From Pseudoalteromonas piratica (GTDB lineage: Bacteria > Pseudomonadota > Gammaproteobacteria > Enterobacterales > Alteromonadaceae), in assembly GCF_000788395.1 (NCBI RefSeq), contig NZ_CP009888.1:1756001-1820000 (forward strand): a stretch of 64,000 nucleotides of DNA, read 5' to 3'. The position numbers and the translations under genes are program-made. Under the pieces are notes generated by a model. It saw only the letters and a program-made list of their open reading frames with translations. It was not told where the DNA came from and ran no database searches. Positions 17,101 to 25,215 of the stretch are shown piece after piece; the stretch's first letter is position 1; each line of letters starts with the position of its first letter.

Positions 17101-17942
17101 CGTTGCCAAGCTTGGTAATTTGGATCGGCTTCAAGTTTTAATTGCGCAACAAGTTTTTCGCTGAATACATCGTATTGTAATTTGCCTAAATCGCTATTTG
17201 GGTAGAGGCTGAAGAAATAACTATATTGTGAGCGTGTAAAAGTGCTGATAGGCATATCTTCTAGCGCATTTAACCATACTCGTTCAACTTCGATACGCAT
17301 TTGCGAGTGTGTTGCATACTTTCGTAAGATGGCGAGAGATTTTCGGTCAGTTGGTTTGCGTTTTAAAATATGGCGAGCATATGCGACTTCAAATTCTGCC
17401 GTATTAGGGTAACGCTGAGTTAACTTTGTGAAGAGTTTTTTTGCTCGCTGCCAGCTGTCAGGATCTGCTGATAGCATATTGGCGTATTCGAATTTAAAAC
17501 GTGCTGTTGGGATCTCGCTTCGAAACAAAGCTTTAAACTGTTTTGCAGCTTCCTTGTATTGACCTGCACGGGCAAGCAGTCGAATGGCTTGTAATTTTTC
17601 TTTGCCTTCAGGCGAATGAATATATGCAATACTGTCTAGTCGTTGAATATAAGGATAAAAGGGCTCTTCCTTTTTAAACGCTTTTAACTCCTCTACAGCC
17701 TTTTCAACTTCGCCTTGTTCAAAGTAATAGCGGATCCAGGCCGCTCTGATATCAAGACTGCCAGGCTCAACTTGTTCTAGACGCGCAAGGCTATCAATCA
17801 CTAGCTGTGGTTTTTGTTGCGCTTCGCCGAGTTCAACTTGCTCTAAAAGCCAACTAATAGGTTGTGCATCTAGCCCATCGCTGGCATGCACTTGTGTTGT
17901 AAGTAAACAACTAACTAATAGTGCCGAGGCTCTTAGTTGCAT
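14130..17942 (-). CDS. bcsC: Cellulose synthase outer-membrane export channel BcsC
   Basis: Exports the cellulose chain across the periplasm and outer membrane. About 1270 residues: signal peptide (MQLRASALLV to VHA, about 1-21), a long alpha-helical TPR superhelix (about 25-860) with repeats such as DADIVGDLGRALMAQGKHTDAQQYFRKAA, and a C-terminal beta-barrel (about 930-1270) ending YLFNPMYGELPLVPRLIVPYANY-type, aromatic at the last residue. The frame opens at 17954, but the ATG at 17942 is chosen because GGAG lies 6-7 bp ahead of it; that GGAG sits inside the would-be longer start. It overlaps bcsZ by 10 bp, so translation is probably coupled. It is last in the bcsRQABZC operon. Confidence 0.95.
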   Translation of the reverse strand: MQLRASALLVSCLLTTQVHASDGLDAQPISWLLEQVELGEAQQKPQLVIDSLARLEQVEPGSLDIRAAWIRYYFEQGEVEKAVEELKAFKKEEPFYPYIQRLDSIAYIHSPEGKEKLQAIRLLARAGQYKEAAKQFKALFRSEIPTARFKFEYANMLSADPDSWQRAKKLFTKLTQRYPNTAEFEVAYARHILKRKPTDRKSLAILRKYATHSQMRIEVERVWLNALEDMPISTFTRSQYSYFFSLYPNSDLGKLQYDVFSEKLVAQLKLEADPNYQAWQRGKRHMANENYALAEKLLRKAAAGRPQDADIVGDLGRALMAQGKHTDAQQYFRKAASLADSSDKSIWLGLLNTSKFWGLIAQARTAIDALELTEAETLLASALKLNEDTNTVLIYSSQIAKAKGNTQQAIKYLQTVLRNDPNNSYALSLLLGIVEEQQSIASLERFESSLTKKQRQAVAAEINAAKTSIYREQADDLSSRGEPEAAIALLEKAIKTSPTNGWLYYDLAFEWRKLGDIDASKKVYNQALWRFPMNPEIRYTHALYMRSLGDYRAGLQSLSYIRVKDYTPQIKELKETLALGEQFEQVDLLIETEQKASALALLQEIENQNELSNLQNAQIAAQWHKLGMHNRATKQLRTALDSTPKLDFYWYQLYSEWLLNSDDTVALDNWFANLHMAPASTQSEKREIENLKVRYQVKKQPEREELILTSYLSNNPSSIPANSRLLQFALNKGEFEQVDLLYENAHKYGELEFETEYQVAQKALFSNKHTLGEKVVRHLVYRLAADENYNQRRLMALLLDFNDESNALRYKKDLLALSPADAELLNLAGQVADKFGQSDLAIEYYRQVLTSQNLDTTDKKILHELTQDKETDTWYMRSARSGIAKIQNRTDGHLAIAGDFSGQTSTQNDHELGLGAALFEGYFPFMDGQLFAKADAVSISAQQTNFTERFSASRYGTGALCYDTCSLFSITPRDQGIALGFGWQNENWRVDIGTTPQGFLISNIVGGLLYQNSLGDFSYDIEVERRALTNSVLSYAGLEDVNQNDIWGGVTSNGLTLGLYHDLGLEWGFWATLDYQYYEGQNVLDNDRKRAMTGAYYRFIQQPDFELSVGTNLLYWGYKHNLSEETYGHGGYYSPQKYMGVSVPVTVDGRFQDDLVYRLKVNGGYSRTTTDAIDFYPNNPELQAIAELKAIETGIDPVFAADKSSGFSWGIEGLVEYRIQPQWLIGASFNIDRADFYEPNYGQIYVKYLFNPMYGELPLVPRLIVPYANY

Positions 17943-19051
17943 TCGGTGCTCCATGCAGGTACTAATGAACCGTCATTTAGCAGTTCAAATCGCGCATTTG
18001 TTGCAGCAGTACCAAATAACGTTAATACACTGCTGTAGTAGTTATTGCGCAGCTCATAATCAATATTGGCATTGATTTTTTGATTTATCATGCTGGCAGT
18101 TACGCGGTCACCAAATGATTTCATAAAGGGTAGTATCGCTGCTTGGAAGCCAAGAGGTCCAGTTTTATTAGTGCGGCCAGTTTTAGCATAAGTGTTTAGC
18201 GGCACTGCGCGATTGGTACTTACTTTTCGTGCCATCGGGTCGAATTTGAACAGTAACTGCTCTTTATAGCTCGCATCATCGGCTAACAGGCCTACCCAAA
18301 GGTAACTGCGAATGGCATTGAAGTTACCTTCATCATTATGTTTCTTAGTAAAATGAAAGCCTTTTTTCGGATTGTAAAGCACCCAATCTGGGCTAAAGCC
18401 TTTTGGCGCACTTTCAGAAAGCACAACAAGTGAAGAATTCAGTACTTCTTGCCAAGGCTGACTTGGGTAGAGTTCTATAAAACGCTGGAAGATAAAAGGA
18501 GGTAGATAGCTTGGGTTTAATCGCCAAGTGCTATCGTCAACTTTAAAGCCATAAGGGGCTGGTAATACGGTTAAGCCAAGTCCAGGTAAAAACTCGGTTT
18601 CTTCTTTAAGAATACGCTTTGCCATTACCGCGGCCAAAACGGCATAGCGACGCTCATTCCACAAACGACTTGCTTCCGCGAGTGCGTAGGCAATCCATAA
18701 ATCGGAATCTGACGCAGGATTTGAGTCTAAAATACTGTAGCTGGTCGGTGTCTTTCGGCCCCAAAGCCACGCAGGTAGGCGTGCGCTCAAATCGCCCTCG
18801 GCAAGATGACGTTCTGTCCAGTTTAATAGCTTATCAAAGGTTTCTTGGTCGTTTGCAACGAGCGCGAAAAACATTCCGTAGGACTGGCCTTCACTGGTTG
18901 TAATGTTTTTCTCTGAGCCTAAGTCAATGACACGCCCATCTTTAGAAATAAAGTTGTTTTTAAAGGTTTGCCATTCAGGCCACACCAAGCAACTTTCAGC
19001 TTTCAACCATGTTGGCATCAGAAGAATGAGCAATAGTATTAACTTTTTCAT
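17933..19051 (-). CDS. bcsZ: Periplasmic endo-1,4-beta-glucanase BcsZ (GH8)
   Basis: Glycoside hydrolase family 8 cellulase that trims misplaced cellulose in the periplasm and is needed for proper secretion. 372 residues. The signal peptide is MKKLILLLILLMPTWLKA. The proton donor is Glu54 in TTSEGQSYGM, and DSDLWIAYALAEASRLW (about 112-128) is the substrate-binding Asp region of GH8. GGAAG precedes the ATG. It lies 3 bp after bcsB and overlaps bcsC, all in one operon. The length matches E. coli BcsZ. Confidence 0.96.
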   Translation of the reverse strand: MKKLILLLILLMPTWLKAESCLVWPEWQTFKNNFISKDGRVIDLGSEKNITTSEGQSYGMFFALVANDQETFDKLLNWTERHLAEGDLSARLPAWLWGRKTPTSYSILDSNPASDSDLWIAYALAEASRLWNERRYAVLAAVMAKRILKEETEFLPGLGLTVLPAPYGFKVDDSTWRLNPSYLPPFIFQRFIELYPSQPWQEVLNSSLVVLSESAPKGFSPDWVLYNPKKGFHFTKKHNDEGNFNAIRSYLWVGLLADDASYKEQLLFKFDPMARKVSTNRAVPLNTYAKTGRTNKTGPLGFQAAILPFMKSFGDRVTASMINQKINANIDYELRNNYYSSVLTLFGTAATNARFELLNDGSLVPAWSTECN

Positions 19052-19054
19052 AAT

Positions 19055-21367
19055 TTAGTCTTCCTTATCGCCAACACGTTTACGCGCTAATGTATTGAGT
19101 ACACGCCATAAAATAACAGATAAAATGAGTAATGTAATAATGGTCATAAATGCTAATAGTAACGGGTGGTCAGATAAATGGAACCAGATTAACGTGTGTA
19201 ACGGCAGTGACCCCACATAATAACGTTCACCAAGGTGTGATTGATGCACTTTATACGGGTTGATGATGGTTGCAGTACCTTGCACTTCAATTAATTTTGC
19301 ACCGTCAATTAAAGTATCATTGATTAAGTGAAGGTCGTTACTGCTTGCCGCCATGATGGTTACAACACTGCGCTCATCGTTGAATGGCGATTGAAAACCT
19401 GCGATAGCAGCAAGCGAGCCATAGCTCTCTAATGAAACATGGGTGGCCGCATCTTCATTGCTTTTAGCATACTTATAAGGCTGTGTTTCATATATAGCTT
19501 GTTTAATTTCACGCAGTGACTGATTAATAAGCACAGACATATGTTCGCTTTGCGAAAAGCTTTCTGCGCCTGTTTGAGAACCAATTAATAGAATGTCTTT
19601 GTCATCAAAGTCTATGTCAGCGCCATTGTCAGTTAGAATGGTTGCTTTCAGAGATGGGTAACCAGTGGTTTGCCCTAAATGACCGGTTGCGGTCAGTAAT
19701 GTTTCTACCTCATCGCGATTTGGTGATGCTGGAAGCACAATCAGAGTTTCACTTAAATCTGCATATTTAGTAAAAGGAAAGCCACCTTGTGCATAAGCAT
19801 GTAAGTTAGGCATGGCGATATAGTGATGATACCCCGAAACATCGATGGTTGAGTTTTCATCAATGGCACCAATTGTTCCCTCTGGCGCGGTCGTTTGGCA
19901 GAAACCTTCTTTTTCAGTAGAGAATAAGAATTCAAAAGCAACATCATTTTTGATATCTACTTTAAAGCCGGGAACAGTAAAATAACGCTCTTTGTCCGTA
20001 TCATCTGTTGATAACAATGGGATGCGAATATCTTCATCAACAAGGGTTGAATATTCATCTGGGTCAAGTTTGTAACCCTGCACATATTCTTCGTTAATTG
20101 ACATATTTAACCGAGACACACCTTTGTCCGTTGGGGGGGTGTAACGGTATTTGAGTTCAATGGGTAACCCATCTGTGTACCAAGTAAATAGATCAGGAGC
20201 GACGCGCACGTCTAATTTAACTGGTGGTGCACTGTAACCTATAGCTTGTAATTGATTTTTGTATTCAACTAATTCACCAAAGCGAACAGGGCGATCTGAG
20301 CGGATCCAGCGCGGCGCATCATAGGCTTTGCGTGGTTCAATAAACTCCACTTTATTAATTTTAGCCGTACGTCCAGTCATCATTGGCAAACCTAAGGCGA
20401 GGCCTTCGGCAGCTACTTTTAAATCGTCACTATTGCGTCCGAGAACAAGTAATAATTTTTGATAGCGATGCTCTGGGTTGGCAATCACCTCAACAACAGG
20501 CCCTTCCACATCAGGGTAGTCAGCTAGAAAGTCAGGACGATTATCGTTTGTCGCAAAAACTACGCTGTGTGAGCTTGGTAGCTCATTGTAATTAACAGGA
20601 AATGTTGCACCGCGCCAGTTTGCTTTTGCACCAAACCATGAACTTAAAATACTGGCAGCATGCAGGGTTGTATTATCAGGCGTTTGATTAAATACAAACG
20701 GTAAATTTAACTGGGAATAATCACGTTCATCAAAAAATGGTTCTGGGAATTGCGCCAATAAGCTTTCAAAAGGTAATTGCTGCTCAGTAAACGTAATACG
20801 GCTGGTACGGCTAATGTCGGCCCAAATACTCGAATGGAATGGGTCTTCACATTCGCGTGTATAGTGACCAATTAATTCAAAACGTAAGGTATTAAAATCT
20901 TCAACAAACTTTGGTTCAAGTTTAATACTGTGTCTTTGCATGCCTTGGTTAACAGTTTCATGGCTTGCATCAACCACTGGAATCGTCGCCATTACCTCTT
21001 CATTCAGGTAGACCTTAATATGTGATAGTTCACGGATTAATGCAGGTGAACTGGTAAAGGCAAAATCGAGGCTTAGATCCGTAATGATATGGTCAACACG
21101 GTTGGTAAAATCAACGGTTCGGCTGGCTTGTACCCCGCGCAGACGCATATCTGGGCGGTTTAACTGTTCAAACGTATAGGATAAGGTGCTGCGCGGACCC
21201 GCTTCAGGGTAACCGTCTTTGTAAATTTCTTTGTTCTCAGCAATTTTTATTGCACTTTGAGCAAAGTTACCAGATAGACTATTATCGCTCGTGGTTGCAG
21301 AGCCACTCACGCTGTGAAGCGTGCAGAGCGCTAATATGCTTCCTGCTATTTTAGTTAGCACTTTCAT
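19055..21367 (-). CDS. bcsB: Cellulose synthase regulatory/periplasmic subunit BcsB
   Basis: Periplasmic partner of BcsA that completes the synthase and guides the glucan chain through the periplasm. 770 residues. An N-terminal signal (ending about SGSATTS) is followed by alternating carbohydrate-binding and flavodoxin-like domains; examples are LRGVQASRTVDFTNRVDHIITDLSLDF and HYTRECEDPFHSSIWADIS (about 165-183), a strongly conserved BcsB segment. A C-terminal transmembrane anchor (about 735-757) inserts beside BcsA. It overlaps the end of bcsA by 17 bp. The length agrees with E. coli BcsB (about 780). Confidence 0.95.
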   Translation of the reverse strand: MKVLTKIAGSILALCTLHSVSGSATTSDNSLSGNFAQSAIKIAENKEIYKDGYPEAGPRSTLSYTFEQLNRPDMRLRGVQASRTVDFTNRVDHIITDLSLDFAFTSSPALIRELSHIKVYLNEEVMATIPVVDASHETVNQGMQRHSIKLEPKFVEDFNTLRFELIGHYTRECEDPFHSSIWADISRTSRITFTEQQLPFESLLAQFPEPFFDERDYSQLNLPFVFNQTPDNTTLHAASILSSWFGAKANWRGATFPVNYNELPSSHSVVFATNDNRPDFLADYPDVEGPVVEVIANPEHRYQKLLLVLGRNSDDLKVAAEGLALGLPMMTGRTAKINKVEFIEPRKAYDAPRWIRSDRPVRFGELVEYKNQLQAIGYSAPPVKLDVRVAPDLFTWYTDGLPIELKYRYTPPTDKGVSRLNMSINEEYVQGYKLDPDEYSTLVDEDIRIPLLSTDDTDKERYFTVPGFKVDIKNDVAFEFLFSTEKEGFCQTTAPEGTIGAIDENSTIDVSGYHHYIAMPNLHAYAQGGFPFTKYADLSETLIVLPASPNRDEVETLLTATGHLGQTTGYPSLKATILTDNGADIDFDDKDILLIGSQTGAESFSQSEHMSVLINQSLREIKQAIYETQPYKYAKSNEDAATHVSLESYGSLAAIAGFQSPFNDERSVVTIMAASSNDLHLINDTLIDGAKLIEVQGTATIINPYKVHQSHLGERYYVGSLPLHTLIWFHLSDHPLLLAFMTIITLLILSVILWRVLNTLARKRVGDKED

Positions 21368-23978
21368 AATTTAAATTTCCCAGCTTTGGCTTTCGCGGCA
21401 TAAACGAACCAACCAAATTTAAAATATTACCAATTTTAGTTATGTATTTCTTCGCATTGTCAGGTGCATGTAAAATTAAACTTTTAAAACCACGCACACT
21501 GGTTTCTCGCACATGTTTAAAACTTTCAGAGGGTAGATCATGTGTGAAATTTTCTTGCCAAGTTAGCCATGCATCGGCACGGCTAAACGTTGATTCAATG
21601 TAGTTTTTTTCTTGTTCAAGAGTAAGGTTGTTAAGCGTCAAACCAGCACGGTTTTTGCGGCCATTGATGACTTTACATGGAAACGAAAATTGGCGACGTC
21701 CGCGAGACATTATTAATTCGATATCGCTTTCAATTTTCAGTAGATCCTCCGCTGGCAATTGTACACCTACACCTACATCACTAAAGTCAGTTACTCGCAC
21801 TTTGTATGTTTTACCTTGGCTATCACGCACTGCCGCAGGAAAATCAGCTGCAATACGATGAGAGCGACGGACTTGCTTTGCTTCAGCTGCAACAGCAATG
21901 GCAGCACCTAAAATCATAAAATTATAAAGTGCCCACGCCATACTAATCAGTAATACGCCGATTTGAACAGGGTCACCAAAGAAAAGACGAAATACACCAA
22001 CGACTAGACCGATTAAGTTAATTGTTGCTAAAAATAAATAAGGCTTTGAGATTTCCCAATCGTAGAAATCTTTGTCGGTTAATCCACCTTTTTCTGTTAC
22101 GTTAAACTTACCTTTGTTAGGTGCAAATAATGCGACAGTAGTCGGTTTTAAAATGTACCAGGCAAGAACAGCCTCATACACTTCCCCCCAAAATGAATAA
22201 CGCCATTTACCTTGGATTCGGGAGTTCGTTATTTTTACCTGCATCAAGGTCGGCACCACATACAATAAAATCGCTAAAAAAGGTGCATATATGATGTAGG
22301 CATCAAAATAGATAAGCGCGAGCGGTGCCGTTAAGAAAACAATACGGGGAATGCCTGAGAAAAAGTGCATCGCAGCATTGAGATAGCAAAAACGCTGACT
22401 TAATGACAAGCCTCTTCCAAGTAGGGGATTATCAACTCTGAATATTTGCGCCATGCCTCGTGCCCATCGTATTCGTTGGCCAACGTGGGTGGATAAACTG
22501 TCTGTTGCAAGGCCAGCAGCTTGCGGAATATTGATATATGCAGTGCGATACCCTTTACGCTGCATTTTAAGTGCGGTGTGGGCATCTTCAGTTACGGTTT
22601 CAAAAGCGAATCCACCAATTTCCTCAATTGCACTACGGCGAATAACAGCGCAAGAGCCACAGAAGAAGGTCGCATCCCAAAGATCATTTCCGTCTTGGAT
22701 TAGGCCATAAAACAGCATGTTTTCATTTGGAATTTGTGCAAAATTACCGAGGTTCTTTTCAAACGGGTCGGCTGAGAAAAAATGGTGGGGTGTTTGCACC
22801 AAACACATTTTAGGGTCTTCAACAAATTGGCCAATTGTCATCTGTAAGAAAGATCGAACAGGGACGTGGTCACAGTCGAATATGGCAATTAGATCGCCAT
22901 CAGTGTAACGCATAGCATGGTTTAAGTTACCCGCTTTCGCGTGGAAATTAGTAGGACGAACAATATAACCGACACCGATTTCGGCAGCAAATTGCTTGAA
23001 CTCATCACGTTTACCATCATCGAGAATGTAGACATTCAATTTATCTTCAGGCCAATCTAATGCGAGGGCAGAAATAGTCGTCGGTTTAACTACGCTCAAA
23101 GGTTCGTTATAGGTTGGAATATAGACATCAACTGTCGGCCAAGTGCTGGTATCTTTGGGTAATTTAACGGGTTTTCGTTTTAGCGGTCTAATAGTTTGAA
23201 AGAAACCGAGGATAAGTATAAACCACGCATAGGTTTCGGCTGCAAGCAAACCAAACCCGAGGAATAATGCGATTGGGTCACCCCAGTTAAGTGTTTCATT
23301 AAAACGCCACCAAATATAACGAGTAGAAGTCGTGACAGACAGCGTTATCATAACAATGGTCGGTAAGGGGCCTTTGATACCGCGAAGGGAATACGCGATA
23401 AATAAGATTAAGCTCATAAAGATGGCTTGTGCTTCGAGTGAGAAGGGTACCGTGATAAAAATAGCAAGTAAAAAAAGCACGCCTGCGAGCAGTATCTTGG
23501 TAATGTGAGGCTTTTCCCAAAAATCTGCATTGGTTAATTTCTGCAAACCCGTTTGCGAGTTTTCATTAATTTCTTTATTAAGTGATTGACGAACTCTTAA
23601 CGTAAACCATTTATCAAATTGATTTGCCCACTCTATAAATAGCGGCAAAATTTTGAAAATAGAGTACTTGGCTTGTTTCTCTTGGTTGTCTTTTTGGCCA
23701 CGCTTAAATTTTACTAGCGTCAGGAATATCAGCTGTATGATAAAACGAAGTGGGTCACCTAGGCGAAAGCGATTTGGCTTTAACTGAGGAAAGTAACGAT
23801 AAAAAGCGTTATCAAAATCTATCCGCTCTAACTTAATTAAAGCAAAGAAAAGGAAGTAAATAACGGTTAACAGCCCCGACATAAACACACTATAACTGTT
23901 ATCGACGAAAAAATAGTCATAACGTGATTTGATAAGTTTAAAGCCGCTGGTTTGGCGTGTTGAATTGTTCTCGCTCAT
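21351..23978 (-). CDS. bcsA: Cellulose synthase catalytic subunit BcsA with PilZ domain
   Basis: Processive GT2 glycosyltransferase making beta-1,4-glucan from UDP-glucose at the inner membrane, activated by c-di-GMP (EC 2.4.1.12). 875 residues. Membrane helices flank a cytosolic GT domain (about 265-520) with DDG (320-322), DCD (368-370), TED (463-465, catalytic base) and QRIRW (501-505). The PilZ domain (about 700-800) has the c-di-GMP motif Arg704-xxx-Arg708 (RRSHR) and DFSDVG (Asp731, Ser733, Gly736). All key residues are intact. The ATG overlaps the bcsQ stop (ATGA), as is usual. The N-terminal extension before the GT domain resembles enterobacterial BcsA. Confidence 0.97.
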   Translation of the reverse strand: MSENNSTRQTSGFKLIKSRYDYFFVDNSYSVFMSGLLTVIYFLFFALIKLERIDFDNAFYRYFPQLKPNRFRLGDPLRFIIQLIFLTLVKFKRGQKDNQEKQAKYSIFKILPLFIEWANQFDKWFTLRVRQSLNKEINENSQTGLQKLTNADFWEKPHITKILLAGVLFLLAIFITVPFSLEAQAIFMSLILFIAYSLRGIKGPLPTIVMITLSVTTSTRYIWWRFNETLNWGDPIALFLGFGLLAAETYAWFILILGFFQTIRPLKRKPVKLPKDTSTWPTVDVYIPTYNEPLSVVKPTTISALALDWPEDKLNVYILDDGKRDEFKQFAAEIGVGYIVRPTNFHAKAGNLNHAMRYTDGDLIAIFDCDHVPVRSFLQMTIGQFVEDPKMCLVQTPHHFFSADPFEKNLGNFAQIPNENMLFYGLIQDGNDLWDATFFCGSCAVIRRSAIEEIGGFAFETVTEDAHTALKMQRKGYRTAYINIPQAAGLATDSLSTHVGQRIRWARGMAQIFRVDNPLLGRGLSLSQRFCYLNAAMHFFSGIPRIVFLTAPLALIYFDAYIIYAPFLAILLYVVPTLMQVKITNSRIQGKWRYSFWGEVYEAVLAWYILKPTTVALFAPNKGKFNVTEKGGLTDKDFYDWEISKPYLFLATINLIGLVVGVFRLFFGDPVQIGVLLISMAWALYNFMILGAAIAVAAEAKQVRRSHRIAADFPAAVRDSQGKTYKVRVTDFSDVGVGVQLPAEDLLKIESDIELIMSRGRRQFSFPCKVINGRKNRAGLTLNNLTLEQEKNYIESTFSRADAWLTWQENFTHDLPSESFKHVRETSVRGFKSLILHAPDNAKKYITKIGNILNLVGSFMPRKPKLGNLNYESAN

Positions 23979-24688
23979 GAGGACTGTGTCTGCGCGTGAC
24001 GTTTGTTATTCAACCAACTAGCGAGGGCATGAAAGTCTTCTTTCACAACACTTAGCGGGAAACAATTGATAAGTACATTTTTTGCCGCTAACGCTTCAGG
24101 TACAGCACTATCAAAATGCATAAAAAACGGCGCAAGCTGAGCTAGGTTAGCACGCCAGATTTGGTAAATATCAAGTTCAAGAGGATTGCTGGCATTAAAG
24201 CGGTTAATCAGGAAATAGGTGTTTTCACCAAAGTTGCCTTTTTTGATTTGGCTATAGCAGCTAGGGTCACAGGTTACAGTATTTATTACGATGTCGTTTT
24301 CATCGAGCGGTAACTCATCAAGCGATATATAACTCGGTACATCGAAAAATAGCCAGCTATTCACTTCTGATGACAGTCGTTTAGATTGGTTTAATAGGGT
24401 ATTTAATGAAAAACTATTTGTTGCCTCTGAACCATAAGGCACATACTTTACACTGTCTTCGTTAACAAAAGCGACGTCTGTCCATTGCGAATTACTGTCG
24501 TTTATTTTATTAGACCAACCAATTTGGTCGTGCCAGTGGTGGCCTAAGTGCAAACACAATTCATTTTTAGGGTCGAGGTCAATACAAAGCACATTATGTT
24601 TGCTTTGAGCTAATAGTGTTGCAATATTGGCAACAATTGAGGTGGTACCTGTACCGCCTTTAATGCCCCTAAAAAAAACTCGATTCAT
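23975..24688 (-). CDS. bcsQ: Cellulose synthesis ATPase BcsQ (MinD/ParA-like)
   Basis: SIMIBI-class P-loop protein that, with BcsR, stabilises and localises the cellulose secretion complex. 237 residues. The Walker A region is KGGTGTTS (residues 10-17), with Thr where ParA proteins have the second Lys; E. coli BcsQ has the same kind of GGxGTTS motif, so this is a family trait. CIDLDPKNELCLHLGHHW follows (about 35-52), then LFFDVPSY as the switch region. It sits between the tiny bcsR and bcsA and overlaps bcsA by 4 bp. Confidence 0.92.
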   Translation of the reverse strand: MNRVFFRGIKGGTGTTSIVANIATLLAQSKHNVLCIDLDPKNELCLHLGHHWHDQIGWSNKINDSNSQWTDVAFVNEDSVKYVPYGSEATNSFSLNTLLNQSKRLSSEVNSWLFFDVPSYISLDELPLDENDIVINTVTCDPSCYSQIKKGNFGENTYFLINRFNASNPLELDIYQIWRANLAQLAPFFMHFDSAVPEALAAKNVLINCFPLSVVKEDFHALASWLNNKRHAQTQSS

Positions 24689-24718
24689 ACAAATAAATGC
24701 TGTGCTCTAATGGAATTG

Positions 24719-24895
24719 TTAAGTTTCTTCGATTTCACTTAAAAGATCGTATTTAGCGATAATTTTGCTTTCTTTCTGCTTTTCGGTAATTTCAACATAA
24801 TCCGCGACAGCGATGTTGCTTTTAGATTCTAGTTTAGAAATATCATGCGCGTTGTAAGCATTTTCAATCTTTTGTGCGTTTTGATTTTCAGTCAC
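24719..24895 (-). CDS. bcsR: BcsR-like small regulatory subunit, GTG start
   Basis: Small gene of 58 codons: GTG at 24895, TAA at 24719, with AGAGG about 8 bp ahead of the GTG. The product begins TENQNAQKIENAYNAHDISK and ends AKYDLLSEIEET. Its pattern (DI..L....NIAVADYVEI, about residues 18-36, then ..II.KYDLL.EI) parallels E. coli BcsR (DI..LK....LPDIDY.DI....L..WPLLAEF). BcsR forms a complex with BcsQ that binds c-di-GMP and boosts BcsA. Position (first in the operon, 30 bp before bcsQ), size and sequence pattern agree. Similarity is modest, so the name rests partly on synteny. Confidence 0.8.
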   Translation of the reverse strand: MTENQNAQKIENAYNAHDISKLESKSNIAVADYVEITEKQKESKIIAKYDLLSEIEET

Positions 24896-25215
24896 AAAAT
24901 TAACCTCTCAGGTAAAAACAGTTCTATTATTAGACGGTTAGATTCGGTTAAACTATTACATTCTATTACGCGGAAGATAAATTCAAAATTACCTATTTCC
25001 CCTTATATCCCTTTAAATTCATAAGCTTCTTCAAGCAGGTGTAATTGTAATTAACTTAAACAAATAAGGATTTAGCCGTTTTCTCAAACATGGCGCTGGA
25101 CTTAGCTAAATGATTGTATATAGAATCATATTTTGAGCTAAATAGAAAGTATTACTTTTTTATATCTAAGCGTTATGTGGTAATAAGACGCTTATACTGC
25201 AAAACTGGGCTAAAT
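24896..25215. promoter_or_regulatory. Divergent bcsR/bcsE promoter region
   Basis: About 320 AT-rich bases between the two divergent cellulose operons, which must hold both promoters. An interrupted dyad TTAGCTAAATGATT ... AATCAT ... AGCTAA spans 25102-25141 on the bcsE side and could be an operator or the 5' hairpin of the bcsE mRNA. I recognise no specific regulator site and no extra gene. Confidence 0.5.

Noticed and set aside
17943..17954. Upstream ATG for bcsC at 17954
   Set aside because: The GGAG within it is correctly placed as the ribosome binding site for the ATG at 17942, which begins a normal signal peptide.
23975..24688. BcsQ Walker A with Thr in place of Lys looked like an inactivated ATPase
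   Set aside because: E. coli BcsQ has the same GGxGTTS-type motif, so this is normal for the family.
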